DNA of 64,000 bases from Pseudoalteromonas luteoviolacea B = ATCC 29581. GTDB lineage: Bacteria; Pseudomonadota; Gammaproteobacteria; Enterobacterales; Alteromonadaceae. Below, one piece after another: positions 1 to 9,042 of this stretch. The notes under the pieces are model-generated. The model saw nothing but the letters and a program-made list of their open reading frames with translations. It was not told the origin of the DNA and did no database searches. The translations under genes and the position numbers were made by a program. Location: assembly GCA_000333235.1 (NCBI GenBank), contig CAPN01000023.1, forward strand, positions 62,001 through 126,000, given 5' to 3'. Positions within the stretch are counted from its first letter, which is position 1, and every line of letters starts with the position of its first letter.

Positions 1-399
1 CAAGTCACCAAAGTATTGAATGGCTTTATTTTATCGATAGCCTTGGTGAGCTTGTGCATCAGCTTACTGAGCCTCAGTGCTCAACATAGTCAGCAACTGG
101 CCGTTCTCAGTAGTTTGGGCGTTGATGCACAACAATTACATCATCTTAAACTGCTCCAAACGAGTATATTAATAAGCTTTACTTGTTTATTTGCCATTCC
201 CCTTGGTTTCGCCCTAGGCTATGCCCTCTTAAAATTTGTGATGCCCATTGCATTTGGTTGGACTATTCACTTCTATTTAGATTTGCAAGCGTTAATCACG
301 ACGTGCGTGCTGTTGCTGTTTGCGGCAGTGCTGTGTGCTTATCTCCCCGTCAAAACGCTTACACGCCGCCTACATAAAAAAGGACATACACATGGTTAA
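1..399 (+). CDS. ABC transporter permease, FtsX family, C-terminal part (5' end outside window)
   Basis: The reading frame is open from base 1, so this is the C-terminal end of a longer inner-membrane protein. About 130 residues are visible. They hold three hydrophobic segments (roughly residues 5-25, 50-75 and 95-115) and a basic tail, the usual C-terminal layout of FtsX/MacB/LolC-type permeases. The stretch reading AVLSSLGVDAQQLHHLKLLQ resembles the cytoplasmic loop of that family. The next gene, an AttH-like lipoprotein, overlaps it by 8 bases, which matches the AttEFGH arrangement of ABC permeases followed by AttH. The transported substrate cannot be told from the sequence. Family call is good; the exact member is inferred from context. 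Confidence 0.75.
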   Translation, partial: QVTKVLNGFILSIALVSLCISLLSLSAQHSQQLAVLSSLGVDAQQLHHLKLLQTSILISFTCLFAIPLGFALGYALLKFVMPIAFGWTIHFYLDLQALITTCVLLLFAAVLCAYLPVKTLTRRLHKKGHTHG

Positions 400-1447
400 A
401 GGCTTAGTTCTTATCTTGATCGTTGCGACGTTAGTGAGTTGTGAACCTGCAACAAAAAATAGGTCGATGCAATCAATCAACACTGATAGTGGCGAGCCTG
501 TTGAACAAAATCGCCCAATCACTTTTCCACGTGATCACGGACCTCATCTTGAACAAGGTATAGAGTGGTGGTACGTCACTGCCAACTTAACAGCAAAGAC
601 GGGAGAAACTTTTGGCGCACAATGGACGCTTTTTCGTACCTTAGCCCCTTTACCATTCAAGTCCGCCTGGTGGGATAATCAACTTTACTTTGCCCATTTT
701 GCCTTGCAACATGAACAAACTCATGTCGCGTTTGAACGATTTGGACGTAAAGGGCAAGCTAACATTGATGGTCATCCTTTTCGTGCATATTTAGATGACT
801 GGTCACTAACAAGTCATTCCGTAGAGCAAGCCCTTTTTCCGTTACAAATGACCGCTAAAGAAGGTTCATACGCCATGGATATTGCATTAGATAATAGTCC
901 TCTTGTGCTACATGGCGACGCTGGTTACAGCCAAAAAACGCAAAGTGGACATGCTTCATATTACTTTAGCTATCCCTTTTTAGAAGCCAATGGCACGTTG
1001 ACATATCAGGGCAAGCAATACCACGTATCCGGCAACGCATGGTACGACAGAGAATGGTCTGCCAGTTTGCTTGATAAAACGCAACGTGGCTGGGATTGGT
1101 TTAGTATTGTAAGTGATGAAAACCCAAAACAAGGTTTAATGCTGTTTTGTATTCGCGACGCACGTCAATATTATGATTATTGTAGTGGCACACGCATCGA
1201 CCAACAGGGCAATGCTACCTTAATCGAACATGATGCCATTAGTCTTTTACCTCTCGATTTTATCACCATCGGCGGGAAACGGTATCCGCATAAATGGCAA
1301 GTCAATCTCCAAGATAGCTCCCCTATCGTTATAGAAACCGTGACCAAAGACTCCATTAATCGATTAGCGATAGAATACTGGGAAGGTCGCATTATCTCGA
1401 CTGGAGGTTTCAATGGTCGCGGCTATGCAGAATTATTGGGTTATTAG
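392..1447 (+). CDS. AttH/CrtC-like lipocalin-fold lipoprotein
   Basis: The chosen ATG at 392 overlaps the stop of the upstream permease and has AAAAAGGA about 10 bases before it. A longer frame opens upstream but lacks a signal. The N terminus is a lipoprotein signal peptide with lipobox LVSC near residue 16. The mature part begins with FPRDHGPH and EWWYVTANL, characteristic of the AttH/CrtC hydroxyneurosporene-synthase-like family (two lipocalin-like domains), and WYDREWS lies in the second half. The length (351 aa) is normal. It probably sits in the periplasm anchored to a membrane and works with the permease in the same operon. The biochemical function of AttH proteins is poorly defined, so no substrate is proposed. 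Confidence 0.82.
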   Translation: MVKGLVLILIVATLVSCEPATKNRSMQSINTDSGEPVEQNRPITFPRDHGPHLEQGIEWWYVTANLTAKTGETFGAQWTLFRTLAPLPFKSAWWDNQLYFAHFALQHEQTHVAFERFGRKGQANIDGHPFRAYLDDWSLTSHSVEQALFPLQMTAKEGSYAMDIALDNSPLVLHGDAGYSQKTQSGHASYYFSYPFLEANGTLTYQGKQYHVSGNAWYDREWSASLLDKTQRGWDWFSIVSDENPKQGLMLFCIRDARQYYDYCSGTRIDQQGNATLIEHDAISLLPLDFITIGGKRYPHKWQVNLQDSSPIVIETVTKDSINRLAIEYWEGRIISTGGFNGRGYAELLGY

Positions 1448-1569
1448 AAAATATCAGTTAGGTTGATTGATACCCACCCTACTTGACGCCAAGCATCTTC
1501 ACGCTAATTGGGTACATTGACCAAAAACTAGAACAGAAAACAGACATTTTAACTTATTTTTTCGCCAGT

Positions 1570-2586
1570 CTACTTGGCTTTAGCATTAAACAACAGGCTC
1601 TGTGCTTCTTGACGTTCTTTTGCGCTGTAGCCAAGGTTATTTTTTTGCATATCAAGTCCGATTAAATGCGCTAAAGCCATTTTATACGCTACGTTTTTTG
1701 CACTGTCTTCACGTGTATCGATATGTGGGATCACCCCAACCCCTTCCCAATTCGTCTTAGTAATTGGGTTTATGGCTTTTGCGGTGGGAATAGCAACGCG
1801 AAAGCCGTTAGGTAAAGGAAAATACTGCCACGGGTTTGCGCCACCTTTTGTGCGTTTACCAATGATGGTAGCGCGATTTAAATGCTTAAAGTTGTAGGCA
1901 AACTCTTCTGCTGCTGAAAAGGTTTTTTCTCCCACTAAAATGTAAAGCGGTAGGCGTGGCCGGGCTTTGTCTTTAGGCAATTGTTCACTCCAATAATCTA
2001 CTGTGGTGTTCAAACTTCGATTGTAAAAACTATTTAGGTGGGTCTTTTTGCCAAGAAAGAAACTACTGAACAGCTGTACCATTCGCGCATCCCCTCCTTG
2101 ATTTTCACGTAAATCAATAATCAGCGCATCACTGTTATCAAGCGTTTTCATGACTGCCGCGACTTTTTCTTTCGCTCGCTCGGTAGTTTGCGCAAATCCC
2201 CACACATTTAAGTAACCTATGTTGCCTGGTAAAATTTCAATGGCCGAAAAGCCAAAGTTTTTTCGCTTTAGTTTGTCGAACCACGATTCCTTAGCATGTA
2301 TCTCGCTTTGTGTAGGTATTTGATTGACGCTAAAATGCGTATCTGACTTTTCCAACGTGTGCGTTAATAGTTCTGCCAATACTTCTTTGTTTTCTATAGC
2401 ACGCCACGTAGGGGCATTTTGTAAATTATCTAATGATCGCAAAATAGCAGGGACTTTTTCACTTTCAACGTAGTTTACTTCTATCGTCTTTTTCAATGCA
2501 CTGTGAATAGCTTGGCGCTCAGCGGTATTAAGTGCCACACTCGAAAATGAAATTATTAATAACAATAAATACAATAACTTTAGCAT
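1570..2586 (-). CDS. S41 family (C-terminal processing-like) serine peptidase
   Basis: A 338-aa secreted protein with a signal peptide at residues 1-19. The S41 peptidase core is visible: IIDLRENQGGD near residues 156-166 and the catalytic serine in KTFSAAEEF near residue 224, followed by GKRTKGGA. There is no obvious PDZ domain, so it belongs to the shorter tail-specific-protease relatives. A ribosome site AAAGGAG precedes the ATG. It is transcribed alone, convergent with the AttH-like gene. The substrate is unknown; the protein probably acts in the periplasm. Confidence 0.85.
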   Translation of the reverse strand: MLKLLYLLLLIISFSSVALNTAERQAIHSALKKTIEVNYVESEKVPAILRSLDNLQNAPTWRAIENKEVLAELLTHTLEKSDTHFSVNQIPTQSEIHAKESWFDKLKRKNFGFSAIEILPGNIGYLNVWGFAQTTERAKEKVAAVMKTLDNSDALIIDLRENQGGDARMVQLFSSFFLGKKTHLNSFYNRSLNTTVDYWSEQLPKDKARPRLPLYILVGEKTFSAAEEFAYNFKHLNRATIIGKRTKGGANPWQYFPLPNGFRVAIPTAKAINPITKTNWEGVGVIPHIDTREDSAKNVAYKMALAHLIGLDMQKNNLGYSAKERQEAQSLLFNAKAK

Positions 2587-2882
2587 TATGACGCTCCTTT
2601 ATTTTTACCTTTAACCGCACATTCAATTTTAGGAAAAAGCTAAACTGTAGCATTACTTTATAAACGTGAGCTTTGGTTAAGAGATTGACCAACGTATTGA
2701 TAGTGAATTGGTCTATGTTTTTTCACATCTGCAGCCGGAAACCTTTAGGAATAACCAAGCAAATTTACCCGTCAATCGCTGACCTATTGCAAATAAATTC
2801 GACACCGTTAGCGTTAAAAGTAGATGCTGGAGATAAATTAATTATCCAGAGCTCAGATTAATTATTTTGGTACAAAAACGAA
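2587..2882. other. Intergenic region with no supported gene
   Basis: This stretch holds the promoter region of the S41 peptidase and AT-rich sequence. A short open frame (62 codons from a TTG at 2673) shows no ribosome site and no recognisable protein. It could be a gene remnant, but nothing supports calling it. Confidence 0.4.
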
Positions 2883-2902
2883 AAAGCCCCAAACGGGGCT
2901 TT
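2883..2902 (-). terminator. Rho-independent terminator of the TonB receptor gene
   Basis: Perfect 8-bp stem AAAGCCCC/GGGGCTTT with a 4-base loop, lying 22 bases after the receptor stop. The T-rich flanks on both strands would let it act in either direction. Confidence 0.85.
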
Positions 2903-2923
2903 ATTTTGCTGTAAATGCAACGA

Positions 2924-5536
2924 TTAGAACTTATATGCAGCTTGAACGTATGCAAATCGACCTTGACCGCTATGTACGTTAACGACGAAGCCCATAAAAT
3001 CGTGATACGCGAACGGTGGTTCTTCGTTAAGGAGGTTATTTACACCAAACGTCAAAGTGGTATTTTCGAAACCTAAATAATTGAAAGTCGCATCAACGGT
3101 CATCATTGAGTCCACTTTGTCCATACCTACTTGCTGAACGGCCGCTTGTTGTTCAAACGAATCTATGTAGTTAAGACCTAAACGTGCGTTCATGTCGTCT
3201 ACACGCCAATCAACACTTGCAGTCCAGCGGAATTGTGGTTGCTCAAAGTCACCTTCAGCAATGTTCACTCGCTTACCGCCGTTACCATCTGGACGCTCGT
3301 CTTTAAAATCAAGTACATAGTTTAGAATATACGAGAATTTAAAGTCACCCATGTCTGATGGAACACGGTATTGCACATCAAGGTCGATACCCGTTGTACT
3401 TAAATCACCAATATTTTGGAAGCGATCGTAAATACGTACGATCTCACCAGGATCGCCTGCAATACCTGTAGGAATACGCTCAACAACCGATGCATCAAGA
3501 CCACGATTACTTAACAAGAATTGCGTGTCAGAATCGATAATATTTTCAATATCGTAGCTATAGTAATCTACCGAGAAATCGAGATTTTCAGTGACGTTGT
3601 ACACTAAACCTAAGTTATAGCTTTCTGATTCTTCAGGGCCTAGTTCTGGGTTACCTGAGAAAATCGCTGTGTATTCTTGAGGATCACATGCCTTGTTTAC
3701 GTTCCCTACAGCTGCACATCGTAACGTATCTACTAAGTTTGGTGACTCATCTGTGCGACCTAAACCAAGTTGAGCCAATGAAGGTGCACGGAATGCAGTA
3801 CCCCATGAACCACGTAGTGAAACGTCATCAGACGCTTTCCATAGGAACGATACTTTTGGATCTGTTGTCGTACCAAAGTCACTGTAATCCTCATGACGCA
3901 GTGCGAATTGCATCTCTAGGTTTTCAACTACTGGTACTGCTAATTCAGCAAATACAGCGGTATTGTCACGCTCACCATTTGCTTGTGTTGCTTCTGTACC
4001 AAACACTTCTCCACGTAAGAATTGATCATCTGGGTTATCAGAGATCGTTTCTTTACGGTGTTCAACACCTACTGCGACCATCATTTCACCAGCAGGTAAC
4101 TTCATTAGAGGGCCAGATACGGTCGCATCGAATGAACTGTTCGTTGACTTACCAACACGTGTAGTTGTCGTTTCGATATAATCAAGCGCCGCTTGACTGT
4201 TTATAGAAGGTTCAAACGGATTCCATATACCACTGTCGATCGCTTCTTGTACACGACGGGAGTTAGGGAAACCATCTACACCACGTTCAACAGATTTACT
4301 TGAAATGTAACTATATGCCGCTTCCCAAGTCCACTCACCAAAATTACCCTCTAGGCCAATAACAGTGCGTAAATAATCTGAATCAACTTCTTTTTTACGG
4401 TTACCAATGTCTACCATACGACGACGCATGGTTAAGTCTTGGCCGTGGAATTCATGATTAGGTTGATTTGCAAATGGGTGATTCGGATTGTTGCCAGCCA
4501 TAAACAGTTCATTGAAGCTTGGGCTACCTGCACCTTTAACTGTCGTTTGTGAATTCTGGCCATTTAGCTCAGTAAATGCACTCAATTCATCGTTAATTTC
4601 GTATTTACCCATGTAGTTAAAGCTAAAACGCTTCGTTGCCGGAACCATTGACATATGCGGCGCGTAATCGTAGCGACATAATGTACCAACCACATCTGCT
4701 GCAGGACATACGTCTTTACCAAACGTATCCGGAATACGCTTTGTTGGATCTGATTTGAGTGCAATAGTACCCGGATAGCCTGATGAACTGCGGAAATCAG
4801 TTGCAAACGGATCGTTTGGACGAAGCGATGCTTGGTTAGATGTCGCAGCATATTCACGATCGCCGTAAAGAATTTCATCACGGTTAAATAAATCTACAAT
4901 AAAAGTATGGCTTGTTTTGTCGGTAGTGTTTCCCCAAACAATGCTGAAGTTTTCCTCTGCACCACCACCATCTGCTGTGCCGCCAACTTTACCAGAAAGC
5001 TCAACACCGTCGATGTCATCGCGAAGAACGATGTTAATTACACCCGCTACCGCATCTGAACCATAGGTTGCAGACGCGCCGTCTTTGAGTATGTCAACAC
5101 GTTTAATTGCAGAAACTGGAATGTTGTTAATATCAACAAACGCAGTATCGATGCCTTTTGCAAATGGGCTTACAGAAACGCGGCGACCATTTACAAGAAT
5201 AAGTGTTGAATCAGCACCTAAACCACGGATAGATACACTCGAACCACCGTTTGCGGTGTCATCACTACTATTTGCTTGCGTGGAAAAAGTACCTTGACCT
5301 GAAATAGGCAACTTTGTAAAAAGGCCAATTAGATCGGTTGCACCAGTCTTAGCGATGTCTACTGCAGAAAGAGATGCTACTGGTGATGGACCAGCCATAT
5401 CGGTACGTTTAATGTGAGAACCTGTTACCTGAATACGTTCTACCGCTTTTTCTTCTTCAGCTGCAACAGCACTTGTTGATGATAACGCTGCAATCATTGA
5501 AGCAGTCAGCGTACTTAATAAAAACTGAGTTTTCAT
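2924..5536 (-). CDS. TonB-dependent outer-membrane receptor
   Basis: An 870-aa protein with a signal peptide (residues 1-25, ending SAVAA). VERIQVTGSHIKRTD follows, the start of the TonB-box/plug region seen in many Alteromonadales receptors. The plug domain (about 50-170) contains SIRGLGADSTLILVNGRRV and DGASATYGSDAVAGVINI. The rest is a 22-strand beta-barrel ending in the aromatic YKF terminus expected for BamA-dependent insertion. It would import a large substrate across the outer membrane using TonB energy. The substrate (peptide, siderophore or oligosaccharide) cannot be assigned, as no transport or degradation genes adjoin it. It is a single-gene unit with its own terminator. Confidence 0.9.
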   Translation of the reverse strand: MKTQFLLSTLTASMIAALSSTSAVAAEEEKAVERIQVTGSHIKRTDMAGPSPVASLSAVDIAKTGATDLIGLFTKLPISGQGTFSTQANSSDDTANGGSSVSIRGLGADSTLILVNGRRVSVSPFAKGIDTAFVDINNIPVSAIKRVDILKDGASATYGSDAVAGVINIVLRDDIDGVELSGKVGGTADGGGAEENFSIVWGNTTDKTSHTFIVDLFNRDEILYGDREYAATSNQASLRPNDPFATDFRSSSGYPGTIALKSDPTKRIPDTFGKDVCPAADVVGTLCRYDYAPHMSMVPATKRFSFNYMGKYEINDELSAFTELNGQNSQTTVKGAGSPSFNELFMAGNNPNHPFANQPNHEFHGQDLTMRRRMVDIGNRKKEVDSDYLRTVIGLEGNFGEWTWEAAYSYISSKSVERGVDGFPNSRRVQEAIDSGIWNPFEPSINSQAALDYIETTTTRVGKSTNSSFDATVSGPLMKLPAGEMMVAVGVEHRKETISDNPDDQFLRGEVFGTEATQANGERDNTAVFAELAVPVVENLEMQFALRHEDYSDFGTTTDPKVSFLWKASDDVSLRGSWGTAFRAPSLAQLGLGRTDESPNLVDTLRCAAVGNVNKACDPQEYTAIFSGNPELGPEESESYNLGLVYNVTENLDFSVDYYSYDIENIIDSDTQFLLSNRGLDASVVERIPTGIAGDPGEIVRIYDRFQNIGDLSTTGIDLDVQYRVPSDMGDFKFSYILNYVLDFKDERPDGNGGKRVNIAEGDFEQPQFRWTASVDWRVDDMNARLGLNYIDSFEQQAAVQQVGMDKVDSMMTVDATFNYLGFENTTLTFGVNNLLNEEPPFAYHDFMGFVVNVHSGQGRFAYVQAAYKF

Positions 5537-5814
5537 TTTCTACATTGTCCCTATAGTGTTTTTATAACTTATTGTTTTACTTGCCGCGAATAGTAATATC
5601 ACAACAAAATGAAACAAACAATTAGCGCAAACGGTACGTTTCTTTTAATTTGCAACAAAGTGTTTACGCAAAATAGGAACATGCAATTATTCGAATGTCA
5701 AACAACGCTTTTATTGCTCGAGGTACATCGACATTCGTGCATTTCATGAAAACAGCGATCGTTGATACAAAAAATGTCTAAAAAGAGACAAAGCAGAGCT
5801 CTGACCTCAAAAAA

Positions 5815-5831
5815 TGTAAAGCCCCTTTACA
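5815..5831. repeat. TGTAAA-N5-TTTACA inverted repeat, copy 1 (candidate ParB-binding site)
   Basis: TGTAAAGCCCCTTTACA between the TonB receptor promoter region and the end of cydB. It is one of six 17-bp copies in the window; the spacer here is GCCCC. The rest of the 5537-5898 gap is AT-rich and holds the receptor promoter region. Confidence 0.7.
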
Positions 5832-5860
5832 ACAAAAAACTTCATTAACTGAATTATAAA

Positions 5861-5882
5861 AAAAAGCGCCGCAGCGCTTTTT
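5861..5882 (-). terminator. Terminator of the cydAB operon
   Basis: Perfect 9-bp stem AAAAAGCGC/GCGCTTTTT with a 4-base loop, 17 bases after the cydB stop. In the cydB direction the second arm ends in a T run. Confidence 0.88.
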
Positions 5883-5898
5883 GCATCAAATTGAGATT

Positions 5899-6897
5899 TT
5901 AGTAATAACTAAGTGGAGTGACTTTACCCCAAAAAACTCGATAACTATAAGCGGTGTATATCACAATTGTTGGCACCACAAACAGCACACCAAACATCAA
6001 GAAGTTAAGGGACTCCGGCGCCGCAAGCGTTTCAATTAACGTATATTTTCCAGGCACAATGTAAGGGTAAAAACTATAAGCTAAGCCAAAAAAACATAGC
6101 GCAAATACACACACAGCAATGGCAAAGGGCAACCACGCGCCAGTTTGAGGTTTTAGCGCAAGCTTTGGCAAAGAGACGTCAAGTAATAACATAAGAGCGA
6201 AACAAATAATGGGAAGCGGCAACAAGACCAGAGCCATGGGCAATTCAAACCAAAGCGCTAAAATTTGTGGGTGGACAATGGGGTTAACTAACGACACTAA
6301 TACAACTCCAATCGCACATATTCGAAGTGCCCATTGGCACCAACGAATAGCTTGCTGTTGTAGCTCCCCCTCGGCTTTCATGATAAGCCATGCTGCACCA
6401 ATGAACTGATACGCAGCGACCACACCAAAGCCACTCAAAAGATTAAATATTAAAGCACCAATAGAACTCTCGAACCCCATAACATAACTGCCAAGCATAT
6501 ACCCTTGGCAAAAACTGGTGAGGTAAGATCCGGTTTTGAATACCTTATCCCAAAGCGCCTTTCGCTTACTCTTCGCTTTAGCACGAAAATCAAAAGCAAC
6601 ACCTCTTAAAATAAGACCAATCAACATGAACGAAGTAGGCAAATAGAGCGCTTGTAATATTTCACTGTGCGCAACAGGAAAAGCAATTAGGACTAGACCA
6701 ACGGCTAACACTAGCCACGTCTCATTGGCATCCCAAAATGGACCAATTGACGCTATCATGGTATCAGCATCCTCTGACTTTTTACTTGAAATCAACATGC
6801 CAACACCTAAATCGTAGCCATCAAATACAGCATAAACAAACACTGCGAGCGCGGTTAAAGCACCAAAGAGTAATGCAAGTTGTTCAGCGTTAAGCAT
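5899..6897 (-). CDS. cydB: Cytochrome bd-type quinol oxidase subunit II
   Basis: A 332-aa polytopic membrane protein with the CydB N terminus (AVFDGYDLGVGML, residues about 23-35) and FWDANETWLVLAVG, both diagnostic of the family. Eight to nine membrane segments are visible. It forms the oxygen-reducing quinol oxidase with CydA and does not pump protons. Its start overlaps the cydA stop by 8 bases, showing translational coupling. The length fits the shorter CioB/CydB type. No small CydX-like gene follows before the terminator. Confidence 0.95.
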   Translation of the reverse strand: MLNAEQLALLFGALTALAVFVYAVFDGYDLGVGMLISSKKSEDADTMIASIGPFWDANETWLVLAVGLVLIAFPVAHSEILQALYLPTSFMLIGLILRGVAFDFRAKAKSKRKALWDKVFKTGSYLTSFCQGYMLGSYVMGFESSIGALIFNLLSGFGVVAAYQFIGAAWLIMKAEGELQQQAIRWCQWALRICAIGVVLVSLVNPIVHPQILALWFELPMALVLLPLPIICFALMLLLDVSLPKLALKPQTGAWLPFAIAVCVFALCFFGLAYSFYPYIVPGKYTLIETLAAPESLNFLMFGVLFVVPTIVIYTAYSYRVFWGKVTPLSYY

Positions 6898-8242
6898 AGT
6901 GAGCTCCTGTTGTTAATTGATTCGGTTCAGATCCAAATTCTTCGACTAGCACAGACTTTTTCGCAGTGAAAAATAGCGTACGAATGTATACCACCAATAA
7001 AACACCATAGAGCAATAGATACATTGAGAACGTAAGAGCCACATTACTGCTCGGTATTGTCGTTACCGCTTCATCGACTCGCAATAGGCCACTGACGAGA
7101 TAAGGTTGTCGCCCAATCTCAGTCACGTACCAACCTGCTAACGTAGCTATCCAACCTGAAAAGGTCATCGCAACTAAAGTTTTTAATTGCCATGAATACA
7201 ATGATTTGCGGCGATAAAGCCGAAATGCAAAACCAATTGAAATTACAATCATCAGAAGCCCTAAGCCAACCATAATACGAAACCCAAAAAATACCGGTTT
7301 TACCGGAGGACGCTCACCTGCAAATTCATTCAATCCTTTTAGTTCTCCGTCGTACTTGTGCGTTAAAATCAAACTCGCGCCATAAGGAATTTCGATGGCA
7401 AAGTCATTTTGCTGTGCTTCCTCATTTGGAATTGCAAATAACACCAGTGGTGCACCTTTTTCTGTGTGCCAAAGCCCTTCCATTGCAGCCACTTTCTGCG
7501 GTTGGTGTGCTAGGGTATTTAACCCATGAAAATCACCAACAACCGCTTGCAATGGGGCCAGAATAGCAGCAACTGTTAGCGCAACTTTTAACGTTAACTT
7601 CGGCGCAGCTTTTACGTCACCTTGCAACAATCGATAAGCACTTACGCCTGCAATAACAAACGATGCAGTCAAACCGCTTGCGATCAGCATATGGAAAAAG
7701 CGATAAGGGAATGACGGATTGAAAATAATGGCAAACCAGTCGGTTGGATAGGCAATGCCATCACGCATTTCAAAGCCAACGGGTGTTTGCATCCAACTAT
7801 TAAGGCTTAAAATCCAAAATGCAGAAAGCGTTGTGCCAATCGCTACAATGTAGCATGCCAGGGTATGAATTCGATTCGGTACTTTATTCATGCCAAAGAG
7901 CATTATTCCGAGAAACGTTGCTTCCATAAAAAAGGCAGTGAGCACTTCATAGCCGAGTAAAGGACCTGCTATGTTGCCAACTTTCTCCATGAAACCAGGC
8001 CAATTGGTGCCAAACTGAAATGACATGGTTATCCCGCTCACCACACCTAAAGCAAAAGTCAGCGCAAAGATCTTCACCCAAAATCGATACGCTCTCAGCC
8101 ACACGGGGTGTGCAGTCCGATCAAATTGGGTTTTAAAAAATACCAGAAACCATCCTAACGCGATGGTGATTGTTGGAAACAAAATGTGGAAACTGATGTT
8201 TGCCGCAAACTGCATCCGGGATAGCATTAATGTATCAAGCAT
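6890..8242 (-). CDS. cydA: Cytochrome bd-type quinol oxidase subunit I (short Q-loop, cyanide-insensitive-like)
   Basis: The start is placed at ATG 8242, which puts the conserved haem-ligand histidine at residue 19 as in other CydA proteins (MQFAANISFHILFP). A longer TTG frame starts at 8263. The protein is 450 aa, shorter than the roughly 520-aa E. coli CydA. The region before the GRQPYLV motif has no long insertion, so it belongs to the short Q-loop (CioA-like) group. It carries the haem groups and quinol site of the terminal oxidase in the inner membrane. Upstream lie a perfect FNR-type box and a 42-bp palindrome, pointing to oxygen-linked control. cydB follows with an overlap. Confidence 0.95.
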   Translation of the reverse strand: MLDTLMLSRMQFAANISFHILFPTITIALGWFLVFFKTQFDRTAHPVWLRAYRFWVKIFALTFALGVVSGITMSFQFGTNWPGFMEKVGNIAGPLLGYEVLTAFFMEATFLGIMLFGMNKVPNRIHTLACYIVAIGTTLSAFWILSLNSWMQTPVGFEMRDGIAYPTDWFAIIFNPSFPYRFFHMLIASGLTASFVIAGVSAYRLLQGDVKAAPKLTLKVALTVAAILAPLQAVVGDFHGLNTLAHQPQKVAAMEGLWHTEKGAPLVLFAIPNEEAQQNDFAIEIPYGASLILTHKYDGELKGLNEFAGERPPVKPVFFGFRIMVGLGLLMIVISIGFAFRLYRRKSLYSWQLKTLVAMTFSGWIATLAGWYVTEIGRQPYLVSGLLRVDEAVTTIPSSNVALTFSMYLLLYGVLLVVYIRTLFFTAKKSVLVEEFGSEPNQLTTGAHYA

Positions 8243-8285
8243 ACGCACCTGCCAATTGAACAACGCTTGGATAAACCAAACGTGA

Positions 8286-8327
8286 AATATATTAAACTTT
8301 CAGTAATTACTGAAAGTTTAATATATT
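8286..8327. promoter_or_regulatory. 42-bp perfect palindrome upstream of cydA
   Basis: Two 21-base arms meet without a loop around CAGTAATTACTG, with every base pair matching. It lies 44 bp upstream of the cydA ATG, between the gene and the FNR box. It is AT-rich with no GC stem or T tail, so a protein operator is more likely than a terminator. Confidence 0.75.
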
Positions 8328-8334
8328 CCTAATA

Positions 8335-8348
8335 TTGATCCAGATCAA
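8335..8348. promoter_or_regulatory. FNR/Anr-type binding site upstream of cydA
   Basis: TTGATCCAGATCAA matches the FNR-family consensus TTGAT-N4-ATCAA exactly. It is centred about 100 bp upstream of the cydA start. If FNR activates from the usual -41.5 position, transcription would start near 8300, inside the adjacent palindrome. It could also serve the divergent glutaredoxin-like gene. Confidence 0.75.
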
Positions 8349-8457
8349 CTGAATTTACTGTGCATTTACCCAATATTATGTTTTTGTATTCACTAAAGGC
8401 ACTTTCACCTCGTCATAAAAGCCGTTATCATTTCGCCTTACTTAGAGAGGAGGTAAC

Positions 8458-8826
8458 ATGAAGCTGATCCGTTGGATTTTAGGACGAATTATTCTGATTT
8501 TGGACTTTATTACTGCGCCACGAGGTGTAAAACGTACTTCAGAGCAACAGGCCAAAATTGACGCTTTGACGAAAAATATGAGCCTCTATCAGTTTCATGC
8601 CTGTCCATTTTGCGTCAAAGTGCGTCGCGCAATGAAAAGAAATAGCCTTTGCATTGAACTAAGAGATGCGAAGCCAGAAGGCCTACATCGCCAAACCTTG
8701 CTAGAGCAAGGCGGTCAAATAAAAGTGCCATGTTTGCGTATTGAAGAAGGCGATAATGTAACGTGGATGTACGAATCCAGTGATATTGTTGCGTATTTAG
8801 AAAAACAAACTGCAAAGCTTGTATAA
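8458..8826 (+). CDS. Membrane-anchored glutaredoxin-like protein
   Basis: A 122-aa protein with a strong ribosome site (GAGAGGAGGTAAC). Residues 1-20 form a hydrophobic N-terminal segment, probably a membrane anchor. From residue 42 there is a glutaredoxin/GST-N thioredoxin fold with the redox motif CPFC at 49-52 and the cis-proline region KVPCLRI near 90. It resembles the glutaredoxin family proteins with a hydrophobic leader common in gammaproteobacteria. It probably reduces disulfides or glutathione adducts at the membrane. The gene is divergent from cydA. Confidence 0.85.
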   Translation: MKLIRWILGRIILILDFITAPRGVKRTSEQQAKIDALTKNMSLYQFHACPFCVKVRRAMKRNSLCIELRDAKPEGLHRQTLLEQGGQIKVPCLRIEEGDNVTWMYESSDIVAYLEKQTAKLV

Positions 8827-8848
8827 CTCTAGACCAGATTAAAATAAG

Positions 8849-8867
8849 GCCTCTATTTAGTAGAGGC
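8849..8867 (+). terminator. Hairpin after the glutaredoxin-like gene
   Basis: Seven-base stem GCCTCTA/TAGAGGC with a 5-base loop, 23 bases after the stop. The T tract is weak, so termination is only probable. Confidence 0.5.
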
Positions 8868-9042
8868 TCACTATTACAGGTTCACTAATTTGTCTTTAAG
8901 ATACGATTTCTGTTTATATCAGCGGCTTGCAATGCGCGAATTGTGCAACGTCACGTGCTAGTTCTCATGGTCTATTATGCTACGCAGCCCCTGCCTCGCC
9001 GAGATACCTAACTTACTCCTGTAAAAACAAACAGCAAAGTCA

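Noticed and set aside
2673-2861. 62-aa open frame between the S41 peptidase and the TonB receptor
   Set aside because: TTG start, no ribosome site, no family; a gene remnant is possible but not supported.
3688-4164. 158-aa open frame antisense to the TonB receptor
   Set aside because: A frame opened by the codon use of the receptor gene; the composition is unlike a protein and there is no ribosome site.
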